Source of the DNA: Pseudotabrizicola sp031991825
GTDB lineage: Bacteria; Pseudomonadota; Alphaproteobacteria; Rhodobacterales; Rhodobacteraceae
Direction: 5' to 3'
DNA: 64,000 nucleotides
Assembly (NCBI GenBank): GCA_031991825.1
Contig: DALYSR010000001.1
Span: 62,001 to 126,000 of the forward strand
Shown piece by piece: positions 24,959 to 33,491 of the stretch; within the stretch, counting starts at the first letter, position 1, and every line of letters starts with the position of its first letter. The notes beneath the pieces are model-generated. The model saw only the letters and a program-made list of their open reading frames with translations, did not search any database and was not told the DNA's origin. Position numbers and translations under genes: made by a program.

Positions 24959-25285
24959 ATGGGCGCTGCGACCGTTGCCGTCACCGACGCAACCTTTGAC
25001 GCAGAAGTGCGCAAATCGGACATTCCGGTTGTGGTCGACTTCTGGGCCGAATGGTGTGGCCCCTGCCGTCAGATCGGCCCTTCGCTGGAAGAGCTGGCTG
25101 GCGAATATGCAGGCCGCGTCAAGATCGTCAAAGTGAATGTTGACGAAAACCCCGATACCCCCGCGCATATGGGCGTGCGCGGCATTCCGGCGCTGTTCTT
25201 GTTCAAGGATGGCGAAGTGGTGTCGAACAAGATCGGTGCCGCTCCGAAAGCCGCTTTGGCAAACTGGATCGAAACCGCTTTGTAA
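24959..25285 (+). CDS. trxA: Thioredoxin
   Basis: Cytosolic disulfide reductase, 108 residues, with the classical active site WAEWCGPCRQIGP, FPAL-like cis-Pro region GIPALFLFKDGE and the standard length. It follows addA after 54 bp with CAGGAGA as SD. The addAB-trxA order is common in Rhodobacterales. A strong terminator follows. Confidence 0.97.
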   Translation: MGAATVAVTDATFDAEVRKSDIPVVVDFWAEWCGPCRQIGPSLEELAGEYAGRVKIVKVNVDENPDTPAHMGVRGIPALFLFKDGEVVSNKIGAAPKAALANWIETAL

Positions 25286-25337
25286 GTTTTGCGGCCCTTC
25301 CCTGCCCCGAGGCACGGATTTTAGCCGAAAACCCCTT

Positions 25338-25364
25338 AAGGCCCCGCTTTTGCGGGGCCTTTTG
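25338..25364 (+). terminator. Rho-independent terminator after trxA
   Basis: Stem AAGGCCCCGC/GCGGGGCCTT with a TTTT loop, then a T-run. Confidence 0.9.
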
Positions 25365-25377
25365 CATTGCGCGATTA

Positions 25378-25407
25378 CTTGTCGCGCCTGCCCCAAGCCG
25401 CCATATA
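25378..25407 (+). promoter_or_regulatory. Candidate RpoH (sigma-32) promoter for hslVU
   Basis: CTTGTC (25378-25383) and CATATA (25402-25407) separated by 18 bp resemble alphaproteobacterial heat-shock promoters (CTTG... and ...CATAT). The predicted start lies about 20 nt before the hslV ATG. Motif resemblance and the heat-shock nature of hslVU are the only support. Confidence 0.4.
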
Positions 25408-25431
25408 GATAGCAGAGAATTGGAGGCTTAT

Positions 25432-25995
25432 ATGTCCGAAGACAAATTCCCCGGCTGGCACGGCACCACCATTCTGGCCGTGCGTCGGGGCGGCGAAGTG
25501 GTTGTTGCAGGCGACGGACAGGTCAGCCTTGGCCCGACCGTGATCAAGGGTTCGGCGCGCAAGGTGCGTCGTCTGTCGACCGGTGGTCATGATGTGGTGG
25601 TGGGCTTTGCGGGCTCGACCGCGGATGCCTTCACCCTGCTGGAACGCCTAGAGCGCAAGCTGGAAGCAAGCCCCGGTCAATTGGCGCGCGCCTGTGTCGA
25701 TCTGGCCAAGGACTGGCGGATGGACAAATATCTGCGCAACCTTGAGGCCATGCTGATCGTCACCGATGGCACCGAACTTTACGTGCTGACCGGCGCGGGC
25801 GATGTGCTGGAAACGGAATATGACATCGCGGCGATCGGCTCGGGCGGCAATTTCGCGGCCGCCGCCGCGCGCGGACTTATGCATGATCCCAACCTGCCCG
25901 CCGAAGACGTCGCGCGCAAGGCGATGGCGATTGCGGCATCGATCTGCGTCTATACCAACGGCAATCTGACGGTTGAACGGGTGGCGGCGCGCTAA
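25432..25995 (+). CDS. hslV: ATP-dependent protease subunit HslV
   Basis: N-terminal Thr peptidase of the HslVU (ClpYQ) proteasome-like protease. The 187-residue precursor has a short propeptide ending FPGWHG before catalytic Thr12 (TTILAVR), as in other alphaproteobacteria. Further motifs are GDGQVSLGPTVIKGSARKVRRL, VVGFAGSTADAFTLLERLE and GSGGNFAAAAAR. The ATG at 25432 has GGAGG 6 nt upstream. hslU follows after 32 bp. Confidence 0.97.
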   Translation: MSEDKFPGWHGTTILAVRRGGEVVVAGDGQVSLGPTVIKGSARKVRRLSTGGHDVVVGFAGSTADAFTLLERLERKLEASPGQLARACVDLAKDWRMDKYLRNLEAMLIVTDGTELYVLTGAGDVLETEYDIAAIGSGGNFAAAAARGLMHDPNLPAEDVARKAMAIAASICVYTNGNLTVERVAAR

Positions 25996-26027
25996 GCGTC
26001 CGCCCCGCAGCGTTACGGAACATATTC

Positions 26028-27326
26028 ATGACTGATCTTACCCCCCGCGAAATCGTCTCGGAACTTGATCGTTTCATCATCGGCCAGAACGACGCCAAAC
26101 GCGCCGTGGCTGTGGCCCTGCGCAACCGCTGGCGCCGCAAGCAGCTGGCGGATGATATGCGCGACGAGGTCTATCCGAAAAACATCCTGATGATCGGGCC
26201 GACCGGCGTTGGCAAAACCGAAATCTCGCGCCGCTTGGCGAAACTGGCCCGCGCGCCCTTCCTGAAGGTCGAAGCCACCAAGTTCACCGAAGTGGGCTAT
26301 GTTGGCCGTGACGTCGACAGCATCATCCGCGATCTGGTCGATGCCGCCATGATCGAGACCCGCGACCGTATGCGCGAAGACGTCAAGGCCAAGGCCCATA
26401 AAGCCGCCGAAGACCGCGTCATTGAGGCTTTGGCCGGAAAAGACGCCCGTGAACAAACGCGCGAGATGTTCCGCGCCAAGCTGCGTTCGGGCGAGATGGA
26501 CGATACCGTGATCGAGCTGGACGTGCCGGACACTTCCACCCCCTTCGGGATGCCGATGGGTGGCAATGGCATGGAAATGCAGATGCAGGGCCTGCAGGAC
26601 ATGTTCAAAGCCTTCGGCGCACGCACCACGCGCAAGAAGGTGACCATCTCGCAAAGCTATGAGCTGCTGATCGGTCAAGAAGCCGACAAGCTGTTGGATG
26701 ACGAAGCCGTCAAGCAAGCGGCACTGACCGCGGTGCAGGAAAACGGCATCGTCTTCTTGGATGAAATCGACAAGATCTGCGCCCGCGCCGATGCGCGCGG
26801 GGCCGATGTGTCGCGGGAAGGCGTGCAGCGCGATCTGCTGCCGCTGATCGAAGGCACCACCGTATCGACCAAATACGGCTCGGTGAAGACCGATCATATC
26901 CTGTTCATCGCATCGGGCGCCTTCCATGTGGCGAAACCCTCTGATCTGCTGCCGGAACTGCAGGGTCGTCTGCCGATCCGCGTGGAACTGAAGCCGCTGA
27001 CCGAAGAGGATTTCACCCGCATCCTGACCGAAACCGAAAACGCTTTGACGCTGCAATATACCGCGCTGATGGCGACCGAAGAGGTCAAGGTCACCTTCAC
27101 CCAAGACGGCATCCATGCGCTGGCGCGGATTGCCTTCGACGTGAATGCGACGGTGGAAAATATCGGGGCGCGTCGTCTTTACACCATTTTGGAGCGTGTG
27201 TTCGAAGAGCTGAGCTTCTCTGCCCCCGATCGTTCGGGCGAAGAGGTGAAGATCGACGCGGAATTCGTGGAAAAGAATGTCGGCGCTTTGGCCCGTTCGG
27301 CCGACCTGTCACGCTACGTCTTGTAA
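26028..27326 (+). CDS. hslU: ATP-dependent protease ATPase subunit HslU
   Basis: AAA+ unfoldase that feeds substrates to HslV. The 432-residue protein has Walker A MIGPTGVGKTEI, the pore motif EVGYVGRDV, an intermediate I-domain around 110-230 containing a Met/Gly-rich stretch (FGMPMGGNGMEMQMQG), Walker B IVFLDEIDKI, sensor 2 NIGARRLYTILE, and the C-terminal LSRYVL tail that docks into HslV. A perfect 11-bp hairpin follows. Confidence 0.98.
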   Translation: MTDLTPREIVSELDRFIIGQNDAKRAVAVALRNRWRRKQLADDMRDEVYPKNILMIGPTGVGKTEISRRLAKLARAPFLKVEATKFTEVGYVGRDVDSIIRDLVDAAMIETRDRMREDVKAKAHKAAEDRVIEALAGKDAREQTREMFRAKLRSGEMDDTVIELDVPDTSTPFGMPMGGNGMEMQMQGLQDMFKAFGARTTRKKVTISQSYELLIGQEADKLLDDEAVKQAALTAVQENGIVFLDEIDKICARADARGADVSREGVQRDLLPLIEGTTVSTKYGSVKTDHILFIASGAFHVAKPSDLLPELQGRLPIRVELKPLTEEDFTRILTETENALTLQYTALMATEEVKVTFTQDGIHALARIAFDVNATVENIGARRLYTILERVFEELSFSAPDRSGEEVKIDAEFVEKNVGALARSADLSRYVL

Positions 27327-27347
27327 GGCACGCGAAATTTAAAGATT

Positions 27348-27377
27348 GGTTCGGGTCAGGATCACTTGACCCGAACC
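27348..27377 (+). terminator. Hairpin after hslU
   Basis: Perfect 11-bp stem GGTTCGGGTCA/TGACCCGAACC with an 8-nt loop, 21 bp after the hslU stop. No T-run follows, so intrinsic termination is uncertain; it could stabilise the mRNA 3' end. Confidence 0.6.
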
Positions 27378-27433
27378 TAAAGACGGCCACCTATATCCGC
27401 TAGTGTTCCCGATTACTCGAACTATTGGATCCC

Positions 27434-28537
27434 ATGCGTTTCATTGCAAAAATCATGCTGGTCGCTTTGCTGGCCACCGCCTGCAGCCCCAGAGGGCAGG
27501 TCATCATCGAACCGCAGGCCGCAAGCGTCGGCAAAGTGCATGAGATTTTCGTGGCAACCACGCGAGGGCGCGGGGATAACAAGGCGTTCAACGGGTCACG
27601 TTCGGATAAGCTAAGTTTCCTGCGCTATGATATTTCGGTGCCGCCGCAGCGATCCAAGGGCGAAATCAACTGGCCACCGCGCAGCAAAAACCCGCCCGAT
27701 CCCAGCAAGTATTTCCTGACCACCGCCGCTGGCAGCTATCAAAGCGAAGCCGCCTTCACCAGTGATCTGGCGCGCAGCATCCGCCGCAATAAGGGCGATG
27801 CGGTGATCTTCATCCACGGGTTCAACAACAATTTCGCCGAAGGGCTCTATCGCAACGCGCAGATGGTGCATGATCTGGATATTCCGGCGACGGCGATCCA
27901 TTATTCATGGCCATCGGCCGCACAGCCTTTGGGCTATGTCTATGACCGCGACAGCTCGCTTTATGCGCGTGACGGGTTGATGCAGCTGGTCAATGATGTG
28001 GACAAGGCAGGTGCCAAACGGATCATCCTGATCGCGCATTCGATGGGCAGTGCCTTGTTGATGGAAAGCCTACGCTCGATCAGCTTGTCGGGGCGAAGCG
28101 ATCTGCTGAAACGGCTGGGCGGTGTGGTGCTGATTTCGCCCGATATCGATATTGATCTGTTCCGCGCGCAGGCCCTGCAGGTCAAACCGCTGCCGCAGCC
28201 CTTCATTGTCTTTTCATCCGAAAAGGACCGTATCCTGAAGATTTCCGCCACTTTGACGGGGCAATCAGAACGGCTGGGCACGCTGAGCAATCTGGAAAAG
28301 GTGGCCGATCTGCCGATTACCGTGCTGGATACGGCGGCCTTCAGCAAGGGCGCGGGACATTTCAATCTGGGCGACAACCCCGCTTTGCTGCGCGTCTTCG
28401 ACGGTCTGACGGCAATCGACCAGTCGCTGTCGGCGGAACGGGCGGCGCGCACGGGCCTGATCCCCGGCGTGGTGCTGACCGCGCAAAACGCCACCCAAGT
28501 GGTGCTGACGCCGGTGCTGGTGCTAAGCGGGAATTGA
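27434..28537 (+). CDS. Alpha/beta hydrolase lipoprotein (DUF900 family)
   Basis: A 367-residue predicted envelope lipoprotein. The signal peptide ends in the lipobox LLATAC (Cys17). The alpha/beta-hydrolase core is visible as AVIFIHGFNNNFAEG (oxyanion strand), AIHYSWPSA, and the nucleophile elbow LIAHSMGSALL, with acid and His regions near the C-terminal GHFNLGDNPAL. This matches DUF900, predicted serine esterases with no known substrate. The ATG at 27434 begins the signal peptide; a TTG at 27425 is in frame but less likely. Gene-end converges on smr 7 bp away. Confidence 0.85.
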   Translation: MRFIAKIMLVALLATACSPRGQVIIEPQAASVGKVHEIFVATTRGRGDNKAFNGSRSDKLSFLRYDISVPPQRSKGEINWPPRSKNPPDPSKYFLTTAAGSYQSEAAFTSDLARSIRRNKGDAVIFIHGFNNNFAEGLYRNAQMVHDLDIPATAIHYSWPSAAQPLGYVYDRDSSLYARDGLMQLVNDVDKAGAKRIILIAHSMGSALLMESLRSISLSGRSDLLKRLGGVVLISPDIDIDLFRAQALQVKPLPQPFIVFSSEKDRILKISATLTGQSERLGTLSNLEKVADLPITVLDTAAFSKGAGHFNLGDNPALLRVFDGLTAIDQSLSAERAARTGLIPGVVLTAQNATQVVLTPVLVLSGN

Positions 28538-28544
28538 TTTCCCC

Positions 28545-29177
28545 TTAACGACCACGCCGCAGATAGACATAATAGGCCCCGCTGCCGCCATGGCGCAAAT
28601 GCGCTTCGGCCACTTGCAGCACCGCAGGCCCCAAAGGCGCCATCCGCAGCCATTGCGGCACCTGATGGCGCAGCACCCCCATACGGGTCGGGATCGGGCC
28701 GTGGTCGTCCTTGGGCTTGCCCTTGCCGGTGATCACCAGCACCAGCCGCATCCCATCGGCATGGGCGTTCAGGATGAAGCGGATCAGTTCAGGATGCGCT
28801 TCGGCCAAGGTCATGCCGTGCAGATCGATCCGCGCTTCGGGGACCAGCTTGCCCTTGGTCATCTTGCCATAGGCCCGCGCATCCATTTGCAAGGGCGCGG
28901 CCGCAAGGCTTTCCGCAATGGTCGGCGCAAGGTCCAGCATCGTGCGCCCACGCGCCTTTGACCCCAAGCGGAAGGGTTCCTTGCCCGCTTTGGCCATCAT
29001 CTCGCGCACCGGATCGACGGCAGGCGCGGGGATGGCTTGCGGCATCGCGGGGGCGACGGGCTTGGGCGCATCCTTGGCCAAGGGCGCGCGGATGGCCGCA
29101 TGCATCGCCCTAGTGGTGCGCGCCACGGCTTGCCAGAGTTCCAGCTCTTCGGGGCGCAGATCGCGACGGCGGGCCAT
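28545..29177 (-). CDS. Smr-domain protein
   Basis: A 210-residue protein with an Ala/Pro-rich N-terminal half and a C-terminal Smr (small MutS-related) domain from about 115. Motifs are ARIDLHGMTLAEAH, the catalytic-type LVITGKGKPKDDHGPI and GGSGAYYVYLRR. Smr domains are nucleases acting on DNA or on mRNA in stalled-ribosome rescue; which applies here is unknown. It starts 2 bp downstream of the mltA stop, making a mltA-smr unit that is frequent in Rhodobacterales. Confidence 0.92.
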   Translation of the reverse strand: MARRRDLRPEELELWQAVARTTRAMHAAIRAPLAKDAPKPVAPAMPQAIPAPAVDPVREMMAKAGKEPFRLGSKARGRTMLDLAPTIAESLAAAPLQMDARAYGKMTKGKLVPEARIDLHGMTLAEAHPELIRFILNAHADGMRLVLVITGKGKPKDDHGPIPTRMGVLRHQVPQWLRMAPLGPAVLQVAEAHLRHGGSGAYYVYLRRGR

Positions 29178-29179
29178 AG

Positions 29180-30256
29180 TTATTCCTTCGCCAATAAAGC
29201 GAAGGCGCGCTCTATCGGCAGCAATTGGACCAAACGGCCCTTATCCTTGATATTTCCGGCCTGACGCCCCGCGTCCTTGCCGGTGCCGAAGAAGATGTCG
29301 CCCCGCTGCGCGCCTTTGATGGCACCACCGGTGTCTTGGGCGACCATCAGGCGGCGCATCGGCGCGGAGCCGTCCTTTTCCACCCAAACGGGCGCGCCAA
29401 GCGGCGTATGGGCGGGGTCCACCGCCAAGCTGCGCAGGCTGGTGATCGGCCGCCCCATCGCGCCGATAGGCCCCTGTGTGGGGCTAAGCGTATCAATGCG
29501 GCGGAAGAAGACATAAGACGGATTGGCCGACAACAAGCCGCGACCAGGGCCCGGATTGCCGCGCACCCATGATTTGATCGTCTGGGCGGACATGTCCGAC
29601 GGGCTATGGGTGCCGCGGCGCACCAATTCCTGCCCGACAGAGCGATAGGGATGGTTGTTCTTGCCCGCATAGCCCACCCGCATCACCCGCCCATTGGGCA
29701 GTTGGACACGGCCCGATCCTTGGATCTGCAGGAAAAACACCTCGACCGGATCGTCGATCCACACCAATTCCAGCCCGCGTCCCGCAAGCGATCCGGCGTC
29801 GATCATCGAGCGTGAATGATAGGGTTGGCCATCCACCAGATCCGGCGGGCGGCGATACAGCGGATAGGCATAGCGCGGCGTGCGCACCAGTGATCCGTTC
29901 AGCACCGGTTCGTAATAGCCGGTGAACAGCGCAGGCCCGTCACCGACCTGAACCGGACGGAAGAGGGTTTCAAAGAAGGCCCGCGCGGTATCGGCATCTT
30001 TCACCGCTTGCGGGGCGAAAGCGCAGATAGGCTTCCATTCGTCGCCCTTCAGCTTGTCGCAAGTGCTGAGGAAATTCTTCAAGGCCGCCAGATGGTCGTC
30101 GCGGTCCCATCCATCGAGGTCGTCAAAATCCAACAAGCGCAGCGAAGGCTGCGCTTGTGGTTTCATTTGGGCTTCGGCGTCATGGGTCCCAAGCGAGGCG
30201 GCCATCACGACCAGCCCCAACAGGCCTGCAAATATGGCATTGCCCCGCCTCGCCAC
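29180..30256 (-). CDS. mltA: Membrane-bound lytic murein transglycosylase A
   Basis: Cleaves glycan strands of peptidoglycan with formation of 1,6-anhydroMurNAc; periplasmic. The 358-residue protein has an N-terminal hydrophobic signal (residues 8-22, ending near AEA), the MltA domain with FTGYYEPVLNGSLVRT and VFFLQIQGSGRVQLPNG, and the C-terminal 3D domain with its three Asp in SLAVDPAHTPLG and VAQDTGGAIKGAQRGDIFFG. There is no lipobox Cys, so anchoring is by signal only or absent. The start is GTG at 30256, 6 bp after the Tim44-domain gene stop. Its products could feed the AmgK-MurU recycling pathway encoded at 17 kb. Confidence 0.94.
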   Translation of the reverse strand: MARRGNAIFAGLLGLVVMAASLGTHDAEAQMKPQAQPSLRLLDFDDLDGWDRDDHLAALKNFLSTCDKLKGDEWKPICAFAPQAVKDADTARAFFETLFRPVQVGDGPALFTGYYEPVLNGSLVRTPRYAYPLYRRPPDLVDGQPYHSRSMIDAGSLAGRGLELVWIDDPVEVFFLQIQGSGRVQLPNGRVMRVGYAGKNNHPYRSVGQELVRRGTHSPSDMSAQTIKSWVRGNPGPGRGLLSANPSYVFFRRIDTLSPTQGPIGAMGRPITSLRSLAVDPAHTPLGAPVWVEKDGSAPMRRLMVAQDTGGAIKGAQRGDIFFGTGKDAGRQAGNIKDKGRLVQLLPIERAFALLAKE

Positions 30257-30262
30257 GCGTTC

Positions 30263-30922
30263 TTATTCGCCGGTCGCGACCAGCTGCCAGTTGGGATCTG
30301 CCGATCCCATCACGCGCGAGAAGGTCCACACATCGCGCTGGCGCTTGATTTCCTTGGGGTTGCCTTCGACGATTTCGCCGGATGCATCGCGCACGACGCT
30401 GGTCAATTCACCGACATAGCGCAACGTGATTTCACCGCGCTTGGTCGTGGGATCGAAACGCGCATCATGCAGCGCCATTTCACGCAGGCCGACGAAAGTC
30501 GATTCGACCGTCAAGCCCTGTTCCTTGCGCCCATCGATTGCCGCCGCAAAAGCCGCCGCGATATCGGCACCCAAGAAGGGACGAAGCTGGTCGATATCGC
30601 CCTTGTCGAATGCGGTCAGGATCCATTCATAGGCGCCACGCGCACCTTTCAGGAATTCGGTGACCGAAAATCCGGCTTCCGCCTTTTTCATCGCAGCCAA
30701 GGCCTGCGCCGCATCCGACCCTTCGGCGACATGGCCCAAGATGTCGTGATCCTTGCCGCCTTCGATCACTTCGAAGTCGCGCGCGTTACGGCTGGGCATG
30801 GCTTCCGGCGCTTCGGGCGGTTTTTCATAGCCTTCGCGGGTGCCCAACACCGAACGCAGCTTCAGAATGAGAAAGATCGCGATCGCCGCTAGGACAATCA
30901 GCTGGATCAAGGTGGAATTCAT
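30263..30922 (-). CDS. Tim44/TimA-domain membrane protein
   Basis: A 219-residue protein with one N-terminal transmembrane helix (about 4-20, LIQLIVLAAIAIFLIL), a short charged linker, and a C-terminal Tim44-like domain (roughly 85-219; FLKGARGAYEWILTAFDKGD and TLRYVGELTSVVRD). Alphaproteobacterial members (TimA) are relatives of the mitochondrial import motor subunit and sit near secB/mltA, as seen here. The role in bacteria is poorly known. The ATG at 30922 is preceded by GAGG; a TTG two codons upstream is in frame. Confidence 0.88.
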   Translation of the reverse strand: MNSTLIQLIVLAAIAIFLILKLRSVLGTREGYEKPPEAPEAMPSRNARDFEVIEGGKDHDILGHVAEGSDAAQALAAMKKAEAGFSVTEFLKGARGAYEWILTAFDKGDIDQLRPFLGADIAAAFAAAIDGRKEQGLTVESTFVGLREMALHDARFDPTTKRGEITLRYVGELTSVVRDASGEIVEGNPKEIKRQRDVWTFSRVMGSADPNWQLVATGE

Positions 30923-31061
30923 CAGCAAACCTCGGTTCAGTGTTCTTATATCGGAATAGTCCGACGGATATGGCAGTTTGGTTACTCAATTCCTATGTAG
31001 GATGCAGAGGGGGCACTGTCTACGCCCGCCCCCGCGCAAATATCCTTCGGAGACCCGCCTG

Positions 31062-31556
31062 ATGCGCCTATCGCCCCTCTTCGTGATCCTGCCGCTGGTC
31101 GAGATCGCCCTTTTTGTCCTTGTAGGCTCTGCGATCGGGGTCTGGGGCACTTTGGGTTTGGTGCTTGCCTCCAGCTTGCTGGGGCTTAGCCTGATCCGCC
31201 GCCAAAGCCTTTCCGCGATGCGGGAAATGCAAAAAGCCGAACAAGGCCAGATGCAGAATCCGCTGTCGCCGGTGGCCCATGGCGTCTTGCGCTTCTTTGC
31301 GGCGGCCATGTTGCTGCTGCCGGGCTTTTTCACTTCCGCTTTGGGGCTGCTTCTGTTGGTGCCGCAATTGCGGGAACTGGTGATTTCCAAACTGGGCGCC
31401 AAATTCAAGATGGTGATGCCGCAAGCGGCAGGTTTTGGGCCGCGTGGCCCGAATCCGCAGCAGGCGCGCGACGATATCACCGTGATCGATGCCGAATATT
31501 TCGAGATCGACGAAAACAACCCCCCCCGAGGCCCATCCGGCTGGACGCGGCATTGA
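31062..31556 (+). CDS. fxsA: FxsA-family membrane protein
   Basis: A 164-residue inner-membrane protein of the FxsA family (named from suppression of F-exclusion of phage T7). The N-terminal MRLSPLFVILPLVEIALFVLVG, GSAIGVWGTLGLVLASSLLG, and LLLPGFFTSALGLLLLVPQLR segments give three to four membrane helices; the polar C-terminus carries a C8 run that stays in frame. It is divergent from the Tim44-domain gene across 139 bp. A hairpin separates it from secB. Confidence 0.9.
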   Translation: MRLSPLFVILPLVEIALFVLVGSAIGVWGTLGLVLASSLLGLSLIRRQSLSAMREMQKAEQGQMQNPLSPVAHGVLRFFAAAMLLLPGFFTSALGLLLLVPQLRELVISKLGAKFKMVMPQAAGFGPRGPNPQQARDDITVIDAEYFEIDENNPPRGPSGWTRH

Positions 31557-31566
31557 GCCGCTGCAT

Positions 31567-31588
31567 CTGACCTGTTAGGACAGGTCAG
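31567..31588 (+). terminator. Hairpin between fxsA and secB
   Basis: Perfect 9-bp stem CTGACCTGT/ACAGGTCAG with a TAGG loop, 10 bp after fxsA. The T-content downstream is weak. Confidence 0.6.
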
Positions 31589-31626
31589 ACATCGTCTTTC
31601 AACACGATAGCAGGGGGAATCCGATT

Positions 31627-32139
31627 ATGTCCGAGGAAGCAGGCGCAGCACCCGAGCAAGCTGCAGCTCAACCGCAAGTCCGTATGCAGGTTCTGGCGCA
31701 ATATATCCGCGATATGTCTTTCGAGAACGCGGTTGCGCAAAAAGGTCTGAATACCGGCGAAATCCAGCCCGATATCCAAGTGGCTGTCAGCCTTGACGCG
31801 CGTAAGCGTCCGGTCGAGCATCAATATGAAGTGGTGCAGAAATTCCGCGTCACCTCGAAGAATAAGGTCAATGACGAGACCCTGTTCCTGATGGAACTGG
31901 AATATGCCGGCATGTTCCATGTCGAAGGCGTGCCGGAAGACCAGCTGCACCCGTTCTTGCTGATCGAATGCCCGCGTATGCTGTTCCCGTTCATCCGTCG
32001 CATCATTTCGGACGTGACCCGTGACGGCGGCTTCCCGGCGCTGAACGTCGATACCGTCGATTACATGATGCTGTATCGTCAGGAATTGGCACGCCGCCAG
32101 CAGCTGCAAGCGGCGCAGGCTTCGGGCCAGCCGAACTGA
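31627..32139 (+). CDS. secB: Protein-export chaperone SecB
   Basis: Cytosolic tetrameric chaperone that keeps preproteins unfolded and delivers them to SecA. The 170-residue protein shows QYIRDMSFENAV, EVVQKFRV, LFLMELEYAGMFHVEG, the SecA-contact region and LLIECPRMLFPFIRRIISDVTRDGGFPAL, all canonical. SD AGGGGGA precedes the ATG. secB next to dnaQ and fxsA/timA is a conserved origin-proximal arrangement in alphaproteobacteria. Confidence 0.97.
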   Translation: MSEEAGAAPEQAAAQPQVRMQVLAQYIRDMSFENAVAQKGLNTGEIQPDIQVAVSLDARKRPVEHQYEVVQKFRVTSKNKVNDETLFLMELEYAGMFHVEGVPEDQLHPFLLIECPRMLFPFIRRIISDVTRDGGFPALNVDTVDYMMLYRQELARRQQLQAAQASGQPN

Positions 32140-32160
32140 TCTTCGAGAATATCGAATGCG

Positions 32161-32192
32161 AAAGGCCGGTCATATCGTGACCGGCCTTTTTT
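32161..32192 (+). terminator. Rho-independent terminator after secB
   Basis: Stem AAAGGCCGGTCA/TGACCGGCCTTT with a TATCG loop and six T's. It abuts the dnaQ stop and, with the A-run on the left, may also terminate dnaQ. Confidence 0.9.
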
Positions 32193-32896
32193 CATGACTG
32201 ACGTTTGTTCCAGATCGCCCCATCGCCCAGCTTGGCCACGAAAGCCGCATGGGCTTCGGCTTCGGCGGCGGTCAGTTTGGATGCCAAGGGCGTAGGACGC
32301 GGTCTGGGGCGCCATTCACTGTCCCCTGCCGATGGCCCGCTGGAGGATTTCGCAGGCCCCGTCTGCAGCACCAGATCGGGCTGACGCCCGCCGATCAGCT
32401 CCAGATAGACTTCGGCCAGAATTTCACTGTCGAGCAGCGCGCCGTGCTTTTCGCGCGCCGAATTATCCACCCCGAAACGGCGGCACAAGGCGTCCAATGT
32501 GGCGGGCGAGCCGGGGAATTTCTGGCGCGCCAAGGTCAGCGTATCCAAGGCCTGTTTATCCGGCAGCATCCGCAAGCCCATCTTCGCCAGTTCGAAATTG
32601 AGGAATTTCATATCGAATCTGGCGTTGTGGATCACCAGCGTCGAATCCCCCACGAAATCGAGGAAGGCTTGACCGATCTTGGCAAAAACCGGCTTGTCGC
32701 GCAGGAAATCATCGCCCAAGCCATGCACTTCGAAGGCCTCGCGCGGCATCGACCGTTCGGGGTTGATATATTGATGGTAGGTATTGCCGGTTGGCAGGTG
32801 GTTGAACAATTCCACCGCGCCGATTTCGACGATCCTATGGCCTTCGGAGGGTTCGAAGCCGGTGGTTTCGGTATCGAGTACGATTTCACGCATCAT
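32192..32896 (-). CDS. dnaQ: DNA polymerase III epsilon subunit (proofreading exonuclease)
   Basis: 3'-5' exonuclease of the replicative polymerase. The 234-residue protein has the DEDDh motifs Exo I LDTETTGFEP (Asp8, Glu10), Exo II LVIHNARFDMKFL, and Exo III KHGALLDSEILAEVY, with a Pro-rich C-terminal tail expected to bind the alpha subunit. Two adjacent ATGs (32896 and 32893) are possible starts. It overlaps coaE by 11 bp; maf-aroE-coaE-dnaQ is a chain of overlapping genes transcribed away from oriC. Confidence 0.95.
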   Translation of the reverse strand: MMREIVLDTETTGFEPSEGHRIVEIGAVELFNHLPTGNTYHQYINPERSMPREAFEVHGLGDDFLRDKPVFAKIGQAFLDFVGDSTLVIHNARFDMKFLNFELAKMGLRMLPDKQALDTLTLARQKFPGSPATLDALCRRFGVDNSAREKHGALLDSEILAEVYLELIGGRQPDLVLQTGPAKSSSGPSAGDSEWRPRPRPTPLASKLTAAEAEAHAAFVAKLGDGAIWNKRQS

Positions 32897-33491
32897 CAGC
32901 CTCTGTGCAACGGGCGCGGATATGGTCGATCAACGCCAGAACATAGACCTTGGTCTGCTCCGGCGTCAGCGTCTCGACAATATGGGTGGCGCGGGCACGC
33001 TTTTCAGCATCGGGCAGCTGTTTTGACAAGATGAAATCCAGTTGCGCTTGCGTCATGCCCGGGCGCGACAAGACGCGGGCGCGCTGGATTTCGGGCGATG
33101 TGGTCACCAAAAGCGTCGCATCACAGCTGCGATCCCCGTCCTTTTCGAACAGCAAAGGAATATCCAGAACGATCAACTGCCCTTGGTTTTGCACAATGAA
33201 ATCCGCGCGGTCGTGCGCCACCAAGGGATGCACGACCGCCTCCAGTTGCGCCAAAGCATTCGGCTCCGCCTGCAACCACGCTTTCAGCGCAGAGCGATCA
33301 ACCGCCCCATCCTTGACCGCATCGGGGCATAACGCCCCGACAGCGGCCACGGCAGGGCCTTGGGCGGCATAAAGCCTATGCACCGCCGCATCGGCATCCC
33401 ACACCGGCACGCCTGCCGCGCGGAAGATGGCAGCGGTGGTGGATTTCCCCATGCCGATCGATCCGGTCAGCCCGAGGATGAAGCCGCTCAT
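32886..33491 (-). CDS. coaE: Dephospho-CoA kinase
   Basis: Last step of coenzyme A synthesis: ATP-dependent phosphorylation of the ribose 3'-OH. The 201-residue protein carries Walker A LGLTGSIGMGKSTTA (about 7-21), VWDADAAVHRLY, VLDIPLLFEKD and RVLSRPGMTQAQ. It overlaps both aroE (ATGA-type, 4 bp) and dnaQ. Confidence 0.95.
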   Translation of the reverse strand: MSGFILGLTGSIGMGKSTTAAIFRAAGVPVWDADAAVHRLYAAQGPAVAAVGALCPDAVKDGAVDRSALKAWLQAEPNALAQLEAVVHPLVAHDRADFIVQNQGQLIVLDIPLLFEKDGDRSCDATLLVTTSPEIQRARVLSRPGMTQAQLDFILSKQLPDAEKRARATHIVETLTPEQTKVYVLALIDHIRARCTEADDA

